Notes: generated from the sequence alone by a model not told the origin. Shown: positions 14,166 to 22,362, numbered from the stretch's first letter. The stretch: DNA of 22,406 nt from DATAXV01 sp036272915 (GCA_036272915.1 DATAXV010000105.1:1-22406), one strand, 5' to 3'. Translations and numbers: made by a program.

Positions 14166-16112
14166 TCAGGTTGTTTCGCCCACGGCCTCCGTGAACTGCG
14201 CGTTGTAGAGGTCGTGGTAGAAGCCGTGCCGCTCGAGCAGTTCCTCGTGCGAGCCCTGCTCGACGATCTGCCCGTGGTCCATGACCACGATGGTGTCGGC
14301 ATTCCTGATCGTGGACAGCCGGTGGGCGATCACGAAGCTGGTGCGGCCGTGCCGGAGCCTGGCCATCGCCTCCTGGATCAGGACCTCGGTCCTGGTGTCG
14401 ACGTTGCTGGTCGCCTCGTCCAGGATCAGGATGCTGGGGTCGGCGAGGAACGCTCGGGCGATCGTCATCAGCTGCCGCTGCCCCGAGGAGATGTTCGAGG
14501 CCTCGTCGTCGAGCTTGGTGTCGTACCCGTCGGGCAGCGTCCGCACGAAGGGATCGACGTGGGCGGCCTCGGCGGCGGCCACGATCTCCTCCATGGTCGC
14601 CCCGTTCCGGCCGTAGGCGATGTTGTCGCGGATGGTCCCGGCGAAGAGCCAGGTGTCCTGGAGGACCATGCCGAAGGAGCGGCGGACGACGTCGCGGGGA
14701 AGGTCGCGGGAGTCGACTCCGTCCAGGCTGATGCGCCCCGAGTCGATCTCGTAGAAACGCATGAGCAGGTTGACGATGGTGGTCTTGCCGGCGCCGGTCG
14801 GCCCGACGATGGCGACCGTCTCCCCGGGTTGGACGTCGAGGCTGAAGTCGGTGATCAGGGGCTTGTCCGGCTCGTAGCGGAACGAGACGTTCTCCAGGGT
14901 GACGTGGCCGGTTACCGACGGCAGCTCCGCCCGAACCCGATCGGGACTCTCCTCCTCGCCGTCCAGGAACTCGAAGACGCGCTCGGCCGAGGCCAGGCCC
15001 GACTGAAGCAGGTTCATCTGGCTGGCGATCTGGGTGATCGGCATCGTGAACTGGCGAGAGTACTGGATGAAGGCCTGGACGTCCCCGAGGGTCATGGTCC
15101 CGGTCGCCACCCGGAAGCCGCCGAAGACGGCGATGGCGACGTAGTTCAGGTTGGCGAGGAACATCATCGCCGGCTGGATGATGCCGGAGAGGAACTGGGC
15201 CCGGAAGCTGGCCTGATACAGCTCCTGGTTCTGCTCATCGAACTCGGCGATCGCCTTCGGCCGCCGCCCGAAGACCTGCACCAGGGCGTGCCCGGTGTGC
15301 ATCTCCTCGACGTGGCCGTTCAGCGAGCCGGTGCGCGCCCACTGGGTGGTGAAGTGCTTCTGCGACCGCCGCGCGATGAGCAGCGTGACCAGGATCGAGA
15401 GCGGAACCGTGACCAGGGAGACGGCGGCCAGAAGCGGGCTGATCCAGAACATCATTCCCAGCACCCCGATCACGGTGAGGATCGAGGTGAGGAGCTGGCT
15501 CAGGCTCTGCTGGAGGGTCGTGGTGATGTTGTCGATGTCGTTGGTGACGCGGCTGAGGATGTCGCCGTGGGAGTGGCTGTCGAAGTAGCGGAGCGGCAGC
15601 CGGGCCATCTTCGCCTCCACGTCCTGGCGCATCCGGTAGACGGTGCGCTGGGCGACCCCGGCCATGACGTACCCCTGGACCCAGTTGAACACCGCGCCGA
15701 CCAGGTAGACGCCCGCGGCCAGGGCCAGCAACTTCCCCAGATCGTTGAAGTCGACGCCCCTGCCGGGGGTGATGTCCATCCCCGACAGCAGCTGCGCCAG
15801 CTGGCCCTCGCCGTGGGCGCGGAGGCCCGCGATGACCTGGGCCTTGGTGGCCCCCGCCGGGAAGCGCTGGCCGACGATGCCGTTGAAGATGATGTTGGTG
15901 GCGTTGCCCAGGATCCTGGGGCCGATGACGGTCAGGGCCACGCTCGTTGAGGCGAGCACAGCGACGGCGGCGATCCGGATCCACTCCGGGCGGAGCCGCT
16001 TGATCAGCAGCCGAAGGGTCCTGCCCGCGTTCTTGGACTTCTCGGCGGGCATGCCCAGGCCCATGCCGGGGCCGAAGCCCGCGCCGCGCCGGGCCGGTGG
16101 TCGAGAGCTCAT
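14166..16112 (-). CDS. ABC exporter subunit, canonical catalytic site half
   Basis: This 648-residue half-transporter has a Gly/Pro-rich cytosolic N-terminus, an ABC type-1 exporter membrane domain with coupling-helix segments (RYFDSHSHGDILSRVTNDID) and a C-terminal ATPase. The ATPase shows Walker A VGPTGAGKTT near residue 440, Walker B ILILDEATSNVD with the catalytic Glu near 565, and an H-loop IAHRLST with His near 593. The signature motif is ISSGQ rather than LSGGQ. It overlaps the 577-residue partner by 4 nt (ATGA at 16109-16112), so the two are co-translated. They presumably assemble into one heterodimeric exporter of the TM287/288 or LmrCD kind, with this subunit supplying the Glu and His of the active site. 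The substrate is unknown; efflux of drugs or lipids is likely from the MarR and MFS neighbours. Confidence 0.95.
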   Translation of the reverse strand: MSSRPPARRGAGFGPGMGLGMPAEKSKNAGRTLRLLIKRLRPEWIRIAAVAVLASTSVALTVIGPRILGNATNIIFNGIVGQRFPAGATKAQVIAGLRAHGEGQLAQLLSGMDITPGRGVDFNDLGKLLALAAGVYLVGAVFNWVQGYVMAGVAQRTVYRMRQDVEAKMARLPLRYFDSHSHGDILSRVTNDIDNITTTLQQSLSQLLTSILTVIGVLGMMFWISPLLAAVSLVTVPLSILVTLLIARRSQKHFTTQWARTGSLNGHVEEMHTGHALVQVFGRRPKAIAEFDEQNQELYQASFRAQFLSGIIQPAMMFLANLNYVAIAVFGGFRVATGTMTLGDVQAFIQYSRQFTMPITQIASQMNLLQSGLASAERVFEFLDGEEESPDRVRAELPSVTGHVTLENVSFRYEPDKPLITDFSLDVQPGETVAIVGPTGAGKTTIVNLLMRFYEIDSGRISLDGVDSRDLPRDVVRRSFGMVLQDTWLFAGTIRDNIAYGRNGATMEEIVAAAEAAHVDPFVRTLPDGYDTKLDDEASNISSGQRQLMTIARAFLADPSILILDEATSNVDTRTEVLIQEAMARLRHGRTSFVIAHRLSTIRNADTIVVMDHGQIVEQGSHEELLERHGFYHDLYNAQFTEAVGETT

Positions 16113-17842
16113 GCCGCGGCCTCCTCGCCGAGCTGAGAGGCGACGATCTCCCGGTACTCCTCACAGCTCTTGAGAAGCTCGCCGTGGTTGCCGAGGCCCA
16201 CGATCCGGCCCTCGTCGAGGACGATGATCTGGTCGGCGTGCTGGATCGTGCTCACGCGCTGGGCGACGATCACCACCGTCGAATGCGTGGTGTCGGCGCG
16301 CAGGGCGCTCCGGAGACGGGCGTCGGTCGCCGCGTCGAGCGCCGAGAAGCAGTCGTCGAAGAGGTAGACGGCGGGACGCTTGACCAGCGCTCTGGCGATG
16401 GCCAGGCGCTGGCGCTGACCGCCGGATACGTTGGTGCCGCCCTGGTCGATCGGGGCGTCGAGCTGGCCCGGCATGGTGGCGACGAAGTCCCTCGCCTGGG
16501 CCACCTCGAGCGCGTGCCAGAGCTCGGCATCGGTCGCGTCGTCGCGGCCGAGGCGGAGGTTGTCGGCCACCGTTCCCCGGAAGAGGTAGGCGCGCTGGGG
16601 GACCAGGCCGATCTGATCCCAGAGGCGCTCCATCGTCTGGTCCCGGACGTCGACCCCGTCGACGCGGATGCTGCCCGAGGTGGTGTCGAGGAAGCGGGGG
16701 ATCAGGTTGACCAGCGTCGTCTTGCCGGAGCCGGTGCCGCCGATGATCGCGGCGGTGCGGCCCGGCCGGAGGTCGAAGGTGAGGTCGCTCAGGACGGGCT
16801 TCTCGCCGCCCGGATAGCCGAAGGAGACGTCGTGGAACTCGACGATGCCGGTCCGGTGCAGCGGCTCGACCGCCTCCGCCGGATCCGATATCGAGGGCAC
16901 CGTCTTCACCACCTCGTCGATGCGCGCGGCGCTGGCCTCGGCGCGGGGGACGAGGATGACCATCATGATCGCCATCATCACCGAGCCCAGGATCAGGACG
17001 ATGTAGCTCAGGTAGGCGGTGAGGTTGCCGATCGGCATCTGGCCGCTGGCGACGAGGTGGCCGCCGAACCAGAGGATCGCGACGCTGGACAGGTTCATCA
17101 CCGCCAGCAGCGTCGGGAAGGCGATGACGAAGATGCGGTTGACCCGGAGTGCGGTGTTGGTGAGGTCGAGGTTGGCGGTCTCGAATCGATCCCGCTCCGA
17201 GCCGACCCGGACGAAGGCCCGGATCACCCGCACGCCCGTGATCTGCTCGCGCATGACCTGGTTGATCCGGTCGATCTTGCCCTGCATGGACCGGAAGAGC
17301 GGGACCGCCCTGACCAGCATCAGCGCGATCACCGCCGCCATCAACGGGATGACGACGAGCAGGAGGGCGGAGAGGGAGACGTCCTCGCGGAGGGCCAGGA
17401 TGATCCCGCCCACGCACATGATCGGGGCGCTGGCCAGGATCGTCAGCGCGATCTGCATGAACAGCTGGATCTGCTGGACGTCGTTGGTGTTGCGGGTGAT
17501 CAGGGAGGGGGTCCCGAAGTGGTTGACCTCGCGGGCCGAGAACTCCTGCACACGCTTGAAGACATCTGAGCGGAGGTCGCGGCCGACGCCCATGGCGGTC
17601 ATCGACGCCCAGTAGACGGCGATGATGGCGACGATCCCGAGCACCACCGTGATGCCGAGCATCAACCCGCCCTCGGTCCAGATGTAGTGGACGTTGCCCT
17701 TGACCACACCGTTGTTGATGATGTCGGCGTTGATGTTGGGCAGGTAGAGATTGGCAAGCGACTGGATCAGGGTCAGCACCGCCACGATCGCCACCTGGAT
17801 CCGGTAGGGCCGGATGTAGGTGCGGATGAGCTGGATCAGCAT
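16109..17842 (-). CDS. ABC exporter subunit with degenerate Walker B and H-loop
   Basis: This 577-residue half-transporter is the first gene of the efflux operon. Six-helix exporter domain segments such as SLITRNTNDVQQIQLFMQ precede an ATPase with Walker A GGTGSGKTT (Lys about 374) and signature NVSGGQRQR. Walker B reads VYLFDDCFSALD, so the catalytic Glu is Asp (about 497), and the switch His is Gln (VAQRVST, about 528). Those changes mark the inactive, degenerate site of heterodimeric exporters, where the canonical signature of this subunit faces the partner's intact site. The gene starts at ATG 17842, about 95 nt after a predicted TTGACA promoter. The partner follows with a 4-nt overlap. 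Confidence 0.95.
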   Translation of the reverse strand: MLIQLIRTYIRPYRIQVAIVAVLTLIQSLANLYLPNINADIINNGVVKGNVHYIWTEGGLMLGITVVLGIVAIIAVYWASMTAMGVGRDLRSDVFKRVQEFSAREVNHFGTPSLITRNTNDVQQIQLFMQIALTILASAPIMCVGGIILALREDVSLSALLLVVIPLMAAVIALMLVRAVPLFRSMQGKIDRINQVMREQITGVRVIRAFVRVGSERDRFETANLDLTNTALRVNRIFVIAFPTLLAVMNLSSVAILWFGGHLVASGQMPIGNLTAYLSYIVLILGSVMMAIMMVILVPRAEASAARIDEVVKTVPSISDPAEAVEPLHRTGIVEFHDVSFGYPGGEKPVLSDLTFDLRPGRTAAIIGGTGSGKTTLVNLIPRFLDTTSGSIRVDGVDVRDQTMERLWDQIGLVPQRAYLFRGTVADNLRLGRDDATDAELWHALEVAQARDFVATMPGQLDAPIDQGGTNVSGGQRQRLAIARALVKRPAVYLFDDCFSALDAATDARLRSALRADTTHSTVVIVAQRVSTIQHADQIIVLDEGRIVGLGNHGELLKSCEEYREIVASQLGEEAAA

Positions 17843-17922
17843 CGTCCTCGGTCCTCATGTCGGCGGCTGGAGGGATCCCCGGCGGCCTTCACCGGCGCGC
17901 GGACGCCCATGGCCGGAGATCG

Positions 17923-17972
17923 TCGATAGTTCATCGATCCATAGGGTATGCGCAATGTTTGGCCTTTGTCAA
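17923..17972 (-). promoter_or_regulatory. Promoter and start-site dyad of the ABC operon
   Basis: On the minus strand TTGACA (17972-17967), an 18-nt spacer and TACCCT (17948-17943) form a strong sigma70-type promoter. The dyad TCGAT-agttc-ATCGA (17923-17937) covers the predicted start site. CAAT-A-ATTG (17970-17978) lies between this -35 and that of the divergent MarR gene. Either could be the MarR operator. Confidence 0.55.
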
Positions 17973-17975
17973 TAA

Positions 17976-18003
17976 TTGTGATCTGGCCACGGCATGCTAC
18001 ACT
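17976..18003 (+). promoter_or_regulatory. Leaderless promoter of the MarR gene
   Basis: TTGTGA (17976-17981), a 16-nt spacer and an extended -10 TGC-TACACT (box 17998-18003) end 9 nt before the ATG at 18013. There is no Shine-Dalgarno. The two -35 boxes of the divergent promoters are only 3 nt apart, so one bound repressor could control both. Confidence 0.6.
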
Positions 18004-18012
18004 TACGCCGAC

Positions 18013-18486
18013 ATGGGTAGCGAGGAGGCCCGAGTCCCGACCCCGGCAGAGGAAGCCTGGAAGGCGATGGGTGAACTGCTGCGCGTCATGCAGGAGCGCT
18101 TCAAGCAGGCGGTCAAGGACAGCGGGCTCTCACCGATGCAGATGCACATGCTCGACGAGATCGGCGAGCTCGGTCCGGTGCCGATGCGGCAGCTGGTCAC
18201 CCATCTCGGCGTCGACCCCTCCTGGATCACCGGCCTGGTCGACCATCTGGAGGAGCGGGGCCTGGTCGAGCGGCAGCCGTCCGACAGCGACCGGCGCGTG
18301 AAGCTGGTGCGCATGACCGCCAGCGGCGAGGAGGCCTTCCAGCGCTGGCGCCGTATGCGGCGCACCCCGCCACCGGGCCTGAGCTCGCTGCCCATCGGCG
18401 ATCAGCGCGAGTTCGCCCGCATCGCCCGGCGCGCCGCCGAGCTGCAGCGCGCAGAGGAATCGGATCCGGTCGCCGTCGCCGAGTGA
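18013..18486 (+). CDS. MarR-family transcriptional regulator
   Basis: The 157-residue protein has the MarR winged-helix layout: a dimerisation helix, then LSPMQMHMLDEIGELGPVPM, then the HTH RQLVTHLGVDPSWITGLVDH and LEERGLVERQPSDSDRRVK with the wing DSDRRVK. The C-terminal helix completes the dimer interface. MarR proteins repress adjacent efflux genes and release DNA when they bind a phenolic or drug ligand. This one is divergent from the ABC exporter pair with overlapping control signals, so it probably represses that operon and itself. ATG 18013 is chosen over longer upstream frames because of the extended -10 9 nt before it and because the protein length then matches the family. Confidence 0.9.
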   Translation: MGSEEARVPTPAEEAWKAMGELLRVMQERFKQAVKDSGLSPMQMHMLDEIGELGPVPMRQLVTHLGVDPSWITGLVDHLEERGLVERQPSDSDRRVKLVRMTASGEEAFQRWRRMRRTPPPGLSSLPIGDQREFARIARRAAELQRAEESDPVAVAE

Positions 18487-18504
18487 CGCCGGTCCGGCCG
18501 GCGG

Positions 18505-18762
18505 TCAGGGAATGATCGTTGTCCACTCCCGGATGTCGGCGGTGACACCGGGCGCCGCGTAATAGGGATCCTCCGCGATCAGCGCATCGAGCGTGGCCCG
18601 GTCCGGGGTGTCGAAGACGATCACCGCTCCGGTGCCGTCGGCGTAGGGACCGGCCATCCGGACCCGGCCCTCGGCGTGCAGGGCGGTGAGCCGCTCACGG
18701 TGCGCCGGTCGGAGCGCCAGGCGGGCGGGGTCGCCGTCGAACGAGAGTCTCACGATCCACAT
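18505..18762 (-). CDS. YciI-like small protein
   Basis: The 85-residue product reads MWIVRLSFDGDPARLALRPA then HRERLTALHAEGRV and MAGPYADGTGAVIVFDT, the compact ferredoxin-like YciI fold, with the family's conserved His (RPAHRERL) and Asp (GPYADG, DT). Members are small stand-alone or fused enzymes or binding proteins, and the reaction here is not known. The gene starts 10 nt after FolD in the same direction, so it is the last gene of the FchA-FolD operon, although its role in one-carbon metabolism is only positional. It ends convergently with MarR. Confidence 0.85.
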   Translation of the reverse strand: MWIVRLSFDGDPARLALRPAHRERLTALHAEGRVRMAGPYADGTGAVIVFDTPDRATLDALIAEDPYYAAPGVTADIREWTTIIP

Positions 18763-18772
18763 CGCCTACAGG

Positions 18773-19609
18773 CTATAGAGCCCGACGCGCGGCGGCGACG
18801 ACATGGCCGAGCAGCACCGCGGTGGTCACCGGGCCGACGCCGCCCGGCACCGGGGTCAGGGCGCCGGCGATCGGCTCCACGGCCTCCGCGTCGACGTCGC
18901 CGACCAGCCCATCGTCGGTGGGGTTGGTGCCCACGTCGATGACGACGGCACCGGGCCGCACGTGCTCGGCACCGATCAGCCCGGGCCTGCCGGCGGCGGC
19001 GACCAGCACGCCGGCCCTCCGCGTCTTCTCGGCCAGGTTCAGGGTCCGCGTGTGGCACACGGTCACGGTCGCGTTCTCGGCGAGGAGGAGCAGCGAGAGG
19101 GGCCGGCCGACCACGGTGCTCCTGCCCACGACCACCGCGTCCGCGCCGGAGAGAGGCACGTCCTGCTCGCGCAGGATCGCGAGCACCGCCTCCGCCGTCG
19201 CCGGGGCGAAGGCGTCGAGCCCGGCGGCGAGGCGGCCGAGGCTGACCGGGTTGGCGCCGTCCACGTCCTTCCACGGGGCGATCCGGGCACCCACGTCGTG
19301 CAGTCCGACGCCCGCCGGAAGTGGCGTCTGGCAGATGACGCCGTGCACCACCGGGTTGGCCGAGAGGGCCTCCAGGGTCTCGCCGACCTCCTCCCCAGTG
19401 GGCGCCTCCAGGTCGGCGACGCGCGTCTCGATCCCGATCGCGGCGGCCGCGCGGGTGAGGGAGCGCACGTAGGCGGCGGTGGCGGCGTCGCCGGTGGGGA
19501 CGACGATGGCGAGGGTGGGCCTCATGCCCGCCTCGGCCAGCGCCCGGGCCTCGGCCTCGACGCCCCGACGAAGCCCGGCGGCGATGGCTCTGCCGTCGAT
19601 GAGGCTCAT
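18773..19609 (-). CDS. folD: Methylenetetrahydrofolate dehydrogenase (FolD lacking the catalytic Lys)
   Basis: The 278-residue protein is FolD-like. It has CQTPLPAGV (the Gln/Pro loop), KDVDGANPVSLG (substrate Asp), VVGRSTVVGRPLSLLLL (NADP loop), VVIDVGTNP and TPVPGGVGPVT. In bifunctional FolD the motif Y-x-x-x-K provides the lysine (E. coli Lys54, human Lys56) that drives the cyclohydrolase step. Here it is Y47-V-R-S-L51, and the following K-x-K position is Arg53. The motif PCTPxG is also altered (FAPATAEAV). I infer that NADP-dependent dehydrogenase activity is kept and cyclohydrolase activity is lost, with the FchA-like gene upstream supplying it. The ATG at 19609 overlaps that gene's stop by 4 nt (ATGA), indicating translational coupling. 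Confidence 0.9.
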   Translation of the reverse strand: MSLIDGRAIAAGLRRGVEAEARALAEAGMRPTLAIVVPTGDAATAAYVRSLTRAAAAIGIETRVADLEAPTGEEVGETLEALSANPVVHGVICQTPLPAGVGLHDVGARIAPWKDVDGANPVSLGRLAAGLDAFAPATAEAVLAILREQDVPLSGADAVVVGRSTVVGRPLSLLLLAENATVTVCHTRTLNLAEKTRRAGVLVAAAGRPGLIGAEHVRPGAVVIDVGTNPTDDGLVGDVDAEAVEPIAGALTPVPGGVGPVTTAVLLGHVVAAARRAL

Positions 19610-20229
19610 GACACCAACCGCGAGCGGACCGCGGCGACCAGCGTGTCGGCCCGGCGTACGTCCTTCTCTATGCCATCGACGGCCCGACCCAATTCCGAGC
19701 GCAGGCCCTCGTCGGTGATCGCGCCGCGGTTCACCTCGACATTGACCAGCGCGCACTCGAGGGCGGCCCTTGCCGACGAGGCCGCGGCGGCGACGTCCGA
19801 GATCACGTTGACGTTGGCGCCGGGCAGGATCTCCTCGGCGAGGTCGACGATCCGCGCGGCCGCCGCCGCCGTTCGAGCCGGGACGGAGGCGGCTCCTACC
19901 AGCGCTTCCTGGATGCGCCCACTACGCTCCACCTTCTCCTCGTCGGTGGTGCGTGGCAGCCGGTAGGCGTCGGCCACGGCGGCGAAGGCCTCGGCGTCCT
20001 CGGCGGCCAGGCGCAGAGACTCCAGCCGGAGCTCTCCTGCCCGCTCCAGGGCGCGCCGCATCAGTGGCTCCGACTCGGCGTATCGGGGCCGGCCCACGGT
20101 GAGGTTCGCCACCATCTCGACCAGGCCCGCGGCCATCGCCGACGCCATCGCCGCGACCGCGCCGCCGCCCGGTGCCGGGGCGGCCGAGGCCAGCTCCTCC
20201 AGCCAGCTTCCGATCCGCTCTTCCTGCAC
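19606..20229 (-). CDS. fchA: FchA-type methenyltetrahydrofolate cyclohydrolase/cyclodeaminase
   Basis: The 207-residue protein has the formiminotransferase-cyclodeaminase C-terminal fold (FTCD_C): the N-terminal APGGGAVAAMASAMAAGLVE loop and the later AEEILPGANVNVISDVAAAA with the helix-capping Asn/Asp. Stand-alone versions of this size act either as methenyl-THF cyclohydrolase (FchA of acetogens and methylotrophs) or formimino-THF cyclodeaminase. Because FolD follows with a 4-nt overlap and lacks its cyclohydrolase lysine, the cyclohydrolase role is favoured. GTG at 20229 is chosen because AGGAGGAG lies just upstream and the family length fits; a longer frame to 20265 has an Arg-rich leader. 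The gene heads the FchA-FolD-YciI operon. Confidence 0.9.
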   Translation of the reverse strand: MQEERIGSWLEELASAAPAPGGGAVAAMASAMAAGLVEMVANLTVGRPRYAESEPLMRRALERAGELRLESLRLAAEDAEAFAAVADAYRLPRTTDEEKVERSGRIQEALVGAASVPARTAAAAARIVDLAEEILPGANVNVISDVAAAASSARAALECALVNVEVNRGAITDEGLRSELGRAVDGIEKDVRRADTLVAAVRSRLVS

Positions 20230-20287
20230 GATGGCACTCCTCCTCGGGGCTCGGCGCGGGCGCACCGGGCTGGACGGGACCCAGGCA

Positions 20288-20296
20288 TGGTAGCTT
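20288..20296 (+). promoter_or_regulatory. Extended -10 of the NUDIX gene
   Basis: TGG-TAGCTT (box 20291-20296) ends 9 nt before ATG 20306, and no Shine-Dalgarno is present. This matches the leaderless pattern of other genes in the window. No clear -35 is visible. Confidence 0.4.
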
Positions 20297-20305
20297 CACC
20301 GGGCG

Positions 20306-20938
20306 ATGGCGAGCGGGGAGGTCGAACCGGAGTGGCTGCCCTGGGCCCGGCGCCTTCAGTTCATCGCCCAGAACGGCCTCACCTTCGCTCAGGACGAGTA
20401 CGACATCGAGCGCTATCGGGCGGTGCGTGACATCGCCGGCGAGATGCTCAGCCGGCTCGAGGGCGTGCCCCTCGACGCCGTGACCACGCAGCTCGCCGCC
20501 GAGCGCGGGTACGCCACGCCCAAGCTGGACGTCCGCGCCTTCGTCATCGACAGCGACCGGCTGCTCCTCGTCCGCGAGCGCTCCGACGGCCTGTGGACGC
20601 TGCCCGGCGGCTGGATCGAGGTCGGGGAGTCGCCGTCCGAGGCGGCGGCGCGGGAGACCGCCGAGGAGTCCGGCTACCGCGTCAGGCCAGAGCGTCTGCT
20701 GGCGCTCTACGACAGGCGCCGGCACGATCATCCGCCGATGATCAGTCACGTCTACAAGGTCTTCGTCGACTGCGAGATCGAGGGTCGGGGACCGCGGCTG
20801 GAGAATGAGACCGACGCCGTCGACTTCTTCCCTCTGGACAGGCTGCCTCCGCTGTCCGCGGAGCGGGTGACCGCCTCGCAGCTGGCGCGGCTCGCGGAGA
20901 TCCACGCCGATCCGGAGTGGCCGGCCGATTTCGATTGA
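20306..20938 (+). CDS. NUDIX hydrolase with NUDIX_N domain
   Basis: The 210-residue protein has an N-terminal NUDIX_N region (WARRLQFIAQNGLTFAQDEY then DIERYRAVRDIAGEML), found on proteins acting on nucleoside diphosphates linked to another group. It is followed by a NUDIX box: G-W-I-E-V-G-E, seven residues, then RETAEESGY, which fits Gx5Ex7REuxEExGu. The catalytic Glu pair and the metal-binding helix are present. It probably hydrolyses ADP-ribose- or ADP-glucose-like compounds; substrate inferred only from family. ATG 20306 is set by the -10 box. It is divergent from the FchA operon (20229), so the 76-nt gap holds both starts. Confidence 0.9.
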   Translation: MASGEVEPEWLPWARRLQFIAQNGLTFAQDEYDIERYRAVRDIAGEMLSRLEGVPLDAVTTQLAAERGYATPKLDVRAFVIDSDRLLLVRERSDGLWTLPGGWIEVGESPSEAAARETAEESGYRVRPERLLALYDRRRHDHPPMISHVYKVFVDCEIEGRGPRLENETDAVDFFPLDRLPPLSAERVTASQLARLAEIHADPEWPADFD

Positions 20939-21090
20939 TCCGCTGTCGAGACCGGTGGGACACTCCATGCGGTGAAGACCGCCGTTGCGCATCAATCAGC
21001 CGCTGGCCTGCCCCCGTCAGGACCTCCGCGTGTATCCAGACCCCGGACGCCTGACGCCTCCCGCTCGGCTGGCGACATGGCCGGATACAC

Positions 21091-22362
21091 GTGATCAACG
21101 AGCGATCCCTGAGGGCGATCGACGGCCTTCGCGACGGGCCCGACTACGTGAGGCCGTACGAGGGTGTGTACAGCTTCGCCACGATCCCATCCATGGTCCG
21201 CCAGGCTTTCGGCGACCGCCGCGTGGCATCGGGGCTGGTGACGCAGCTGATCGGGCCCCTGGCCGGTGAGTTCGACCGGGTCGTGCTCTGCCTCGTCGAC
21301 GGATTCGGCTGGCGGTTCCTGGAGCAGTTCGAGGGCCGGTATCCGTTCCTGCATCGGCTCGTGACGGAGGGGTATGTCACCAAGCTCGAGGCGCAGTTTC
21401 CCTCCACCACCACGGCCCATGTGACCACCCTGCACTCGGACATGCCCGTCGCCGAGCATGGGCTCTACGAGTGGCTGTCCTATGACCCCACGGTCGACCG
21501 CATCATCTGCCCACTGCGCTTCTCCTACGCCGGCGACGATGAGGAAGCGGGCAACCTGCTCGCCGGGGGGATCCAGCCGGAGGCCGTGCTCCCACGCGGC
21601 CGTCACTACACGGCGCTTGCCGAGCTGGGTGTCTCCTCAAGGCTCTTCCAGAGCCGGGTCTTCACGCCCTCCCCGTACATGCACGTGGCCGGTTCCGACG
21701 TGGAGGCCATTCCGACGGACGGCCCGGCTGACGGTGCGCGGCAGCTGGCCGAAGCGGTCCTCGCCGAGCGGGGGCGGGGTTTCTTCTTCCTCTACGCGGG
21801 CGAGCTCGATTCCGCTGCGCATCGCCATGGCATCGGATCGCCTCAGTTCGTGACGGCTGCCGACGAGGTGATGTCCGCTCTCGAAGCTCTTCACGGTCAG
21901 CTCGCCGGGAAGGCAGCGAGCACCCTCCTGCTCGTCACCGCGGACCATGGGTTGGTCGAGAGCAGAATCGACCGGCTGGTGCGTCTGGAGGAGGCGGCGC
22001 CGGAGCTCGGTGACTGGATGCGGCGGTCTCGGGACGGATGGCGTCTCGCCCCGGCGGGATCGGGCAGGGACCTGTTCCTTCACGTCGAGGACGCGCACCT
22101 GGAGGCGGCCGTAGCGCTCCTCGCCGACCGGCTCGCAGGCGTCGCCGAGGTCAGGCCAACCCGCGACCTGATCTCTGAGGGTTACTTCCGTGGGGAGGCG
22201 AGCGCCCGGTTCCGGTCAGGGATGGCGGACCTGGCGGTCCTTCCCCGTCGGCTGGATCTGGTCTGGTGGAACGAGGGCGGGAGGTTCCGAAAGATCCCGG
22301 GGCACCATGGCGGTCTCAGCCCCGAGGAGATGGAGATCCCACTGCTCGCGTCCGCCTATTGA
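21091..22362 (+). CDS. Alkaline-phosphatase-superfamily phosphodiesterase/pyrophosphatase
   Basis: The 423-residue protein resembles nucleotide pyrophosphatase/phosphodiesterase (NPP-type) enzymes. Metal and nucleophile residues are seen as LVDGFG (Asp70), PSTTTAH (Thr nucleophile about 106-108), ELDSAAHRHG (Asp240, His244), TADHG (Asp285, His286) and GHHGGLSPEEM (His405/406). No signal peptide or TM segment is visible, so it is cytosolic or peripheral. It may cleave a phosphodiester on nucleotide sugars or lipids; the substrate is not readable. Start GTG 21091 has no strong Shine-Dalgarno. The gene lies 152 nt after the NUDIX gene in the same direction and may be part of the same transcript, which would pair two nucleotide-diphosphate hydrolases. 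Confidence 0.9.
   Translation: MINERSLRAIDGLRDGPDYVRPYEGVYSFATIPSMVRQAFGDRRVASGLVTQLIGPLAGEFDRVVLCLVDGFGWRFLEQFEGRYPFLHRLVTEGYVTKLEAQFPSTTTAHVTTLHSDMPVAEHGLYEWLSYDPTVDRIICPLRFSYAGDDEEAGNLLAGGIQPEAVLPRGRHYTALAELGVSSRLFQSRVFTPSPYMHVAGSDVEAIPTDGPADGARQLAEAVLAERGRGFFFLYAGELDSAAHRHGIGSPQFVTAADEVMSALEALHGQLAGKAASTLLLVTADHGLVESRIDRLVRLEEAAPELGDWMRRSRDGWRLAPAGSGRDLFLHVEDAHLEAAVALLADRLAGVAEVRPTRDLISEGYFRGEASARFRSGMADLAVLPRRLDLVWWNEGGRFRKIPGHHGGLSPEEMEIPLLASAY

Noticed and set aside
12492..15950. A 1152-codon open frame on the plus strand
   Set aside because: It runs antisense to the MFS and ABC exporter genes, whose motifs are unambiguous. Its product is a Gly/Asp/Arg/Gln-rich string without domains, as expected for the complementary strand of GC-rich genes.
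16161..17858. A 565-codon minus-strand frame overlapping the ABC subunit
   Set aside because: It is the shifted frame of the ABC gene; its product is Arg/Pro/His-rich and the in-register frame has all ABC motifs.
20939..21090. Hidden gene between the NUDIX and phosphodiesterase genes
   Set aside because: No frame has a domain or a start signal; a short chance frame exists only.
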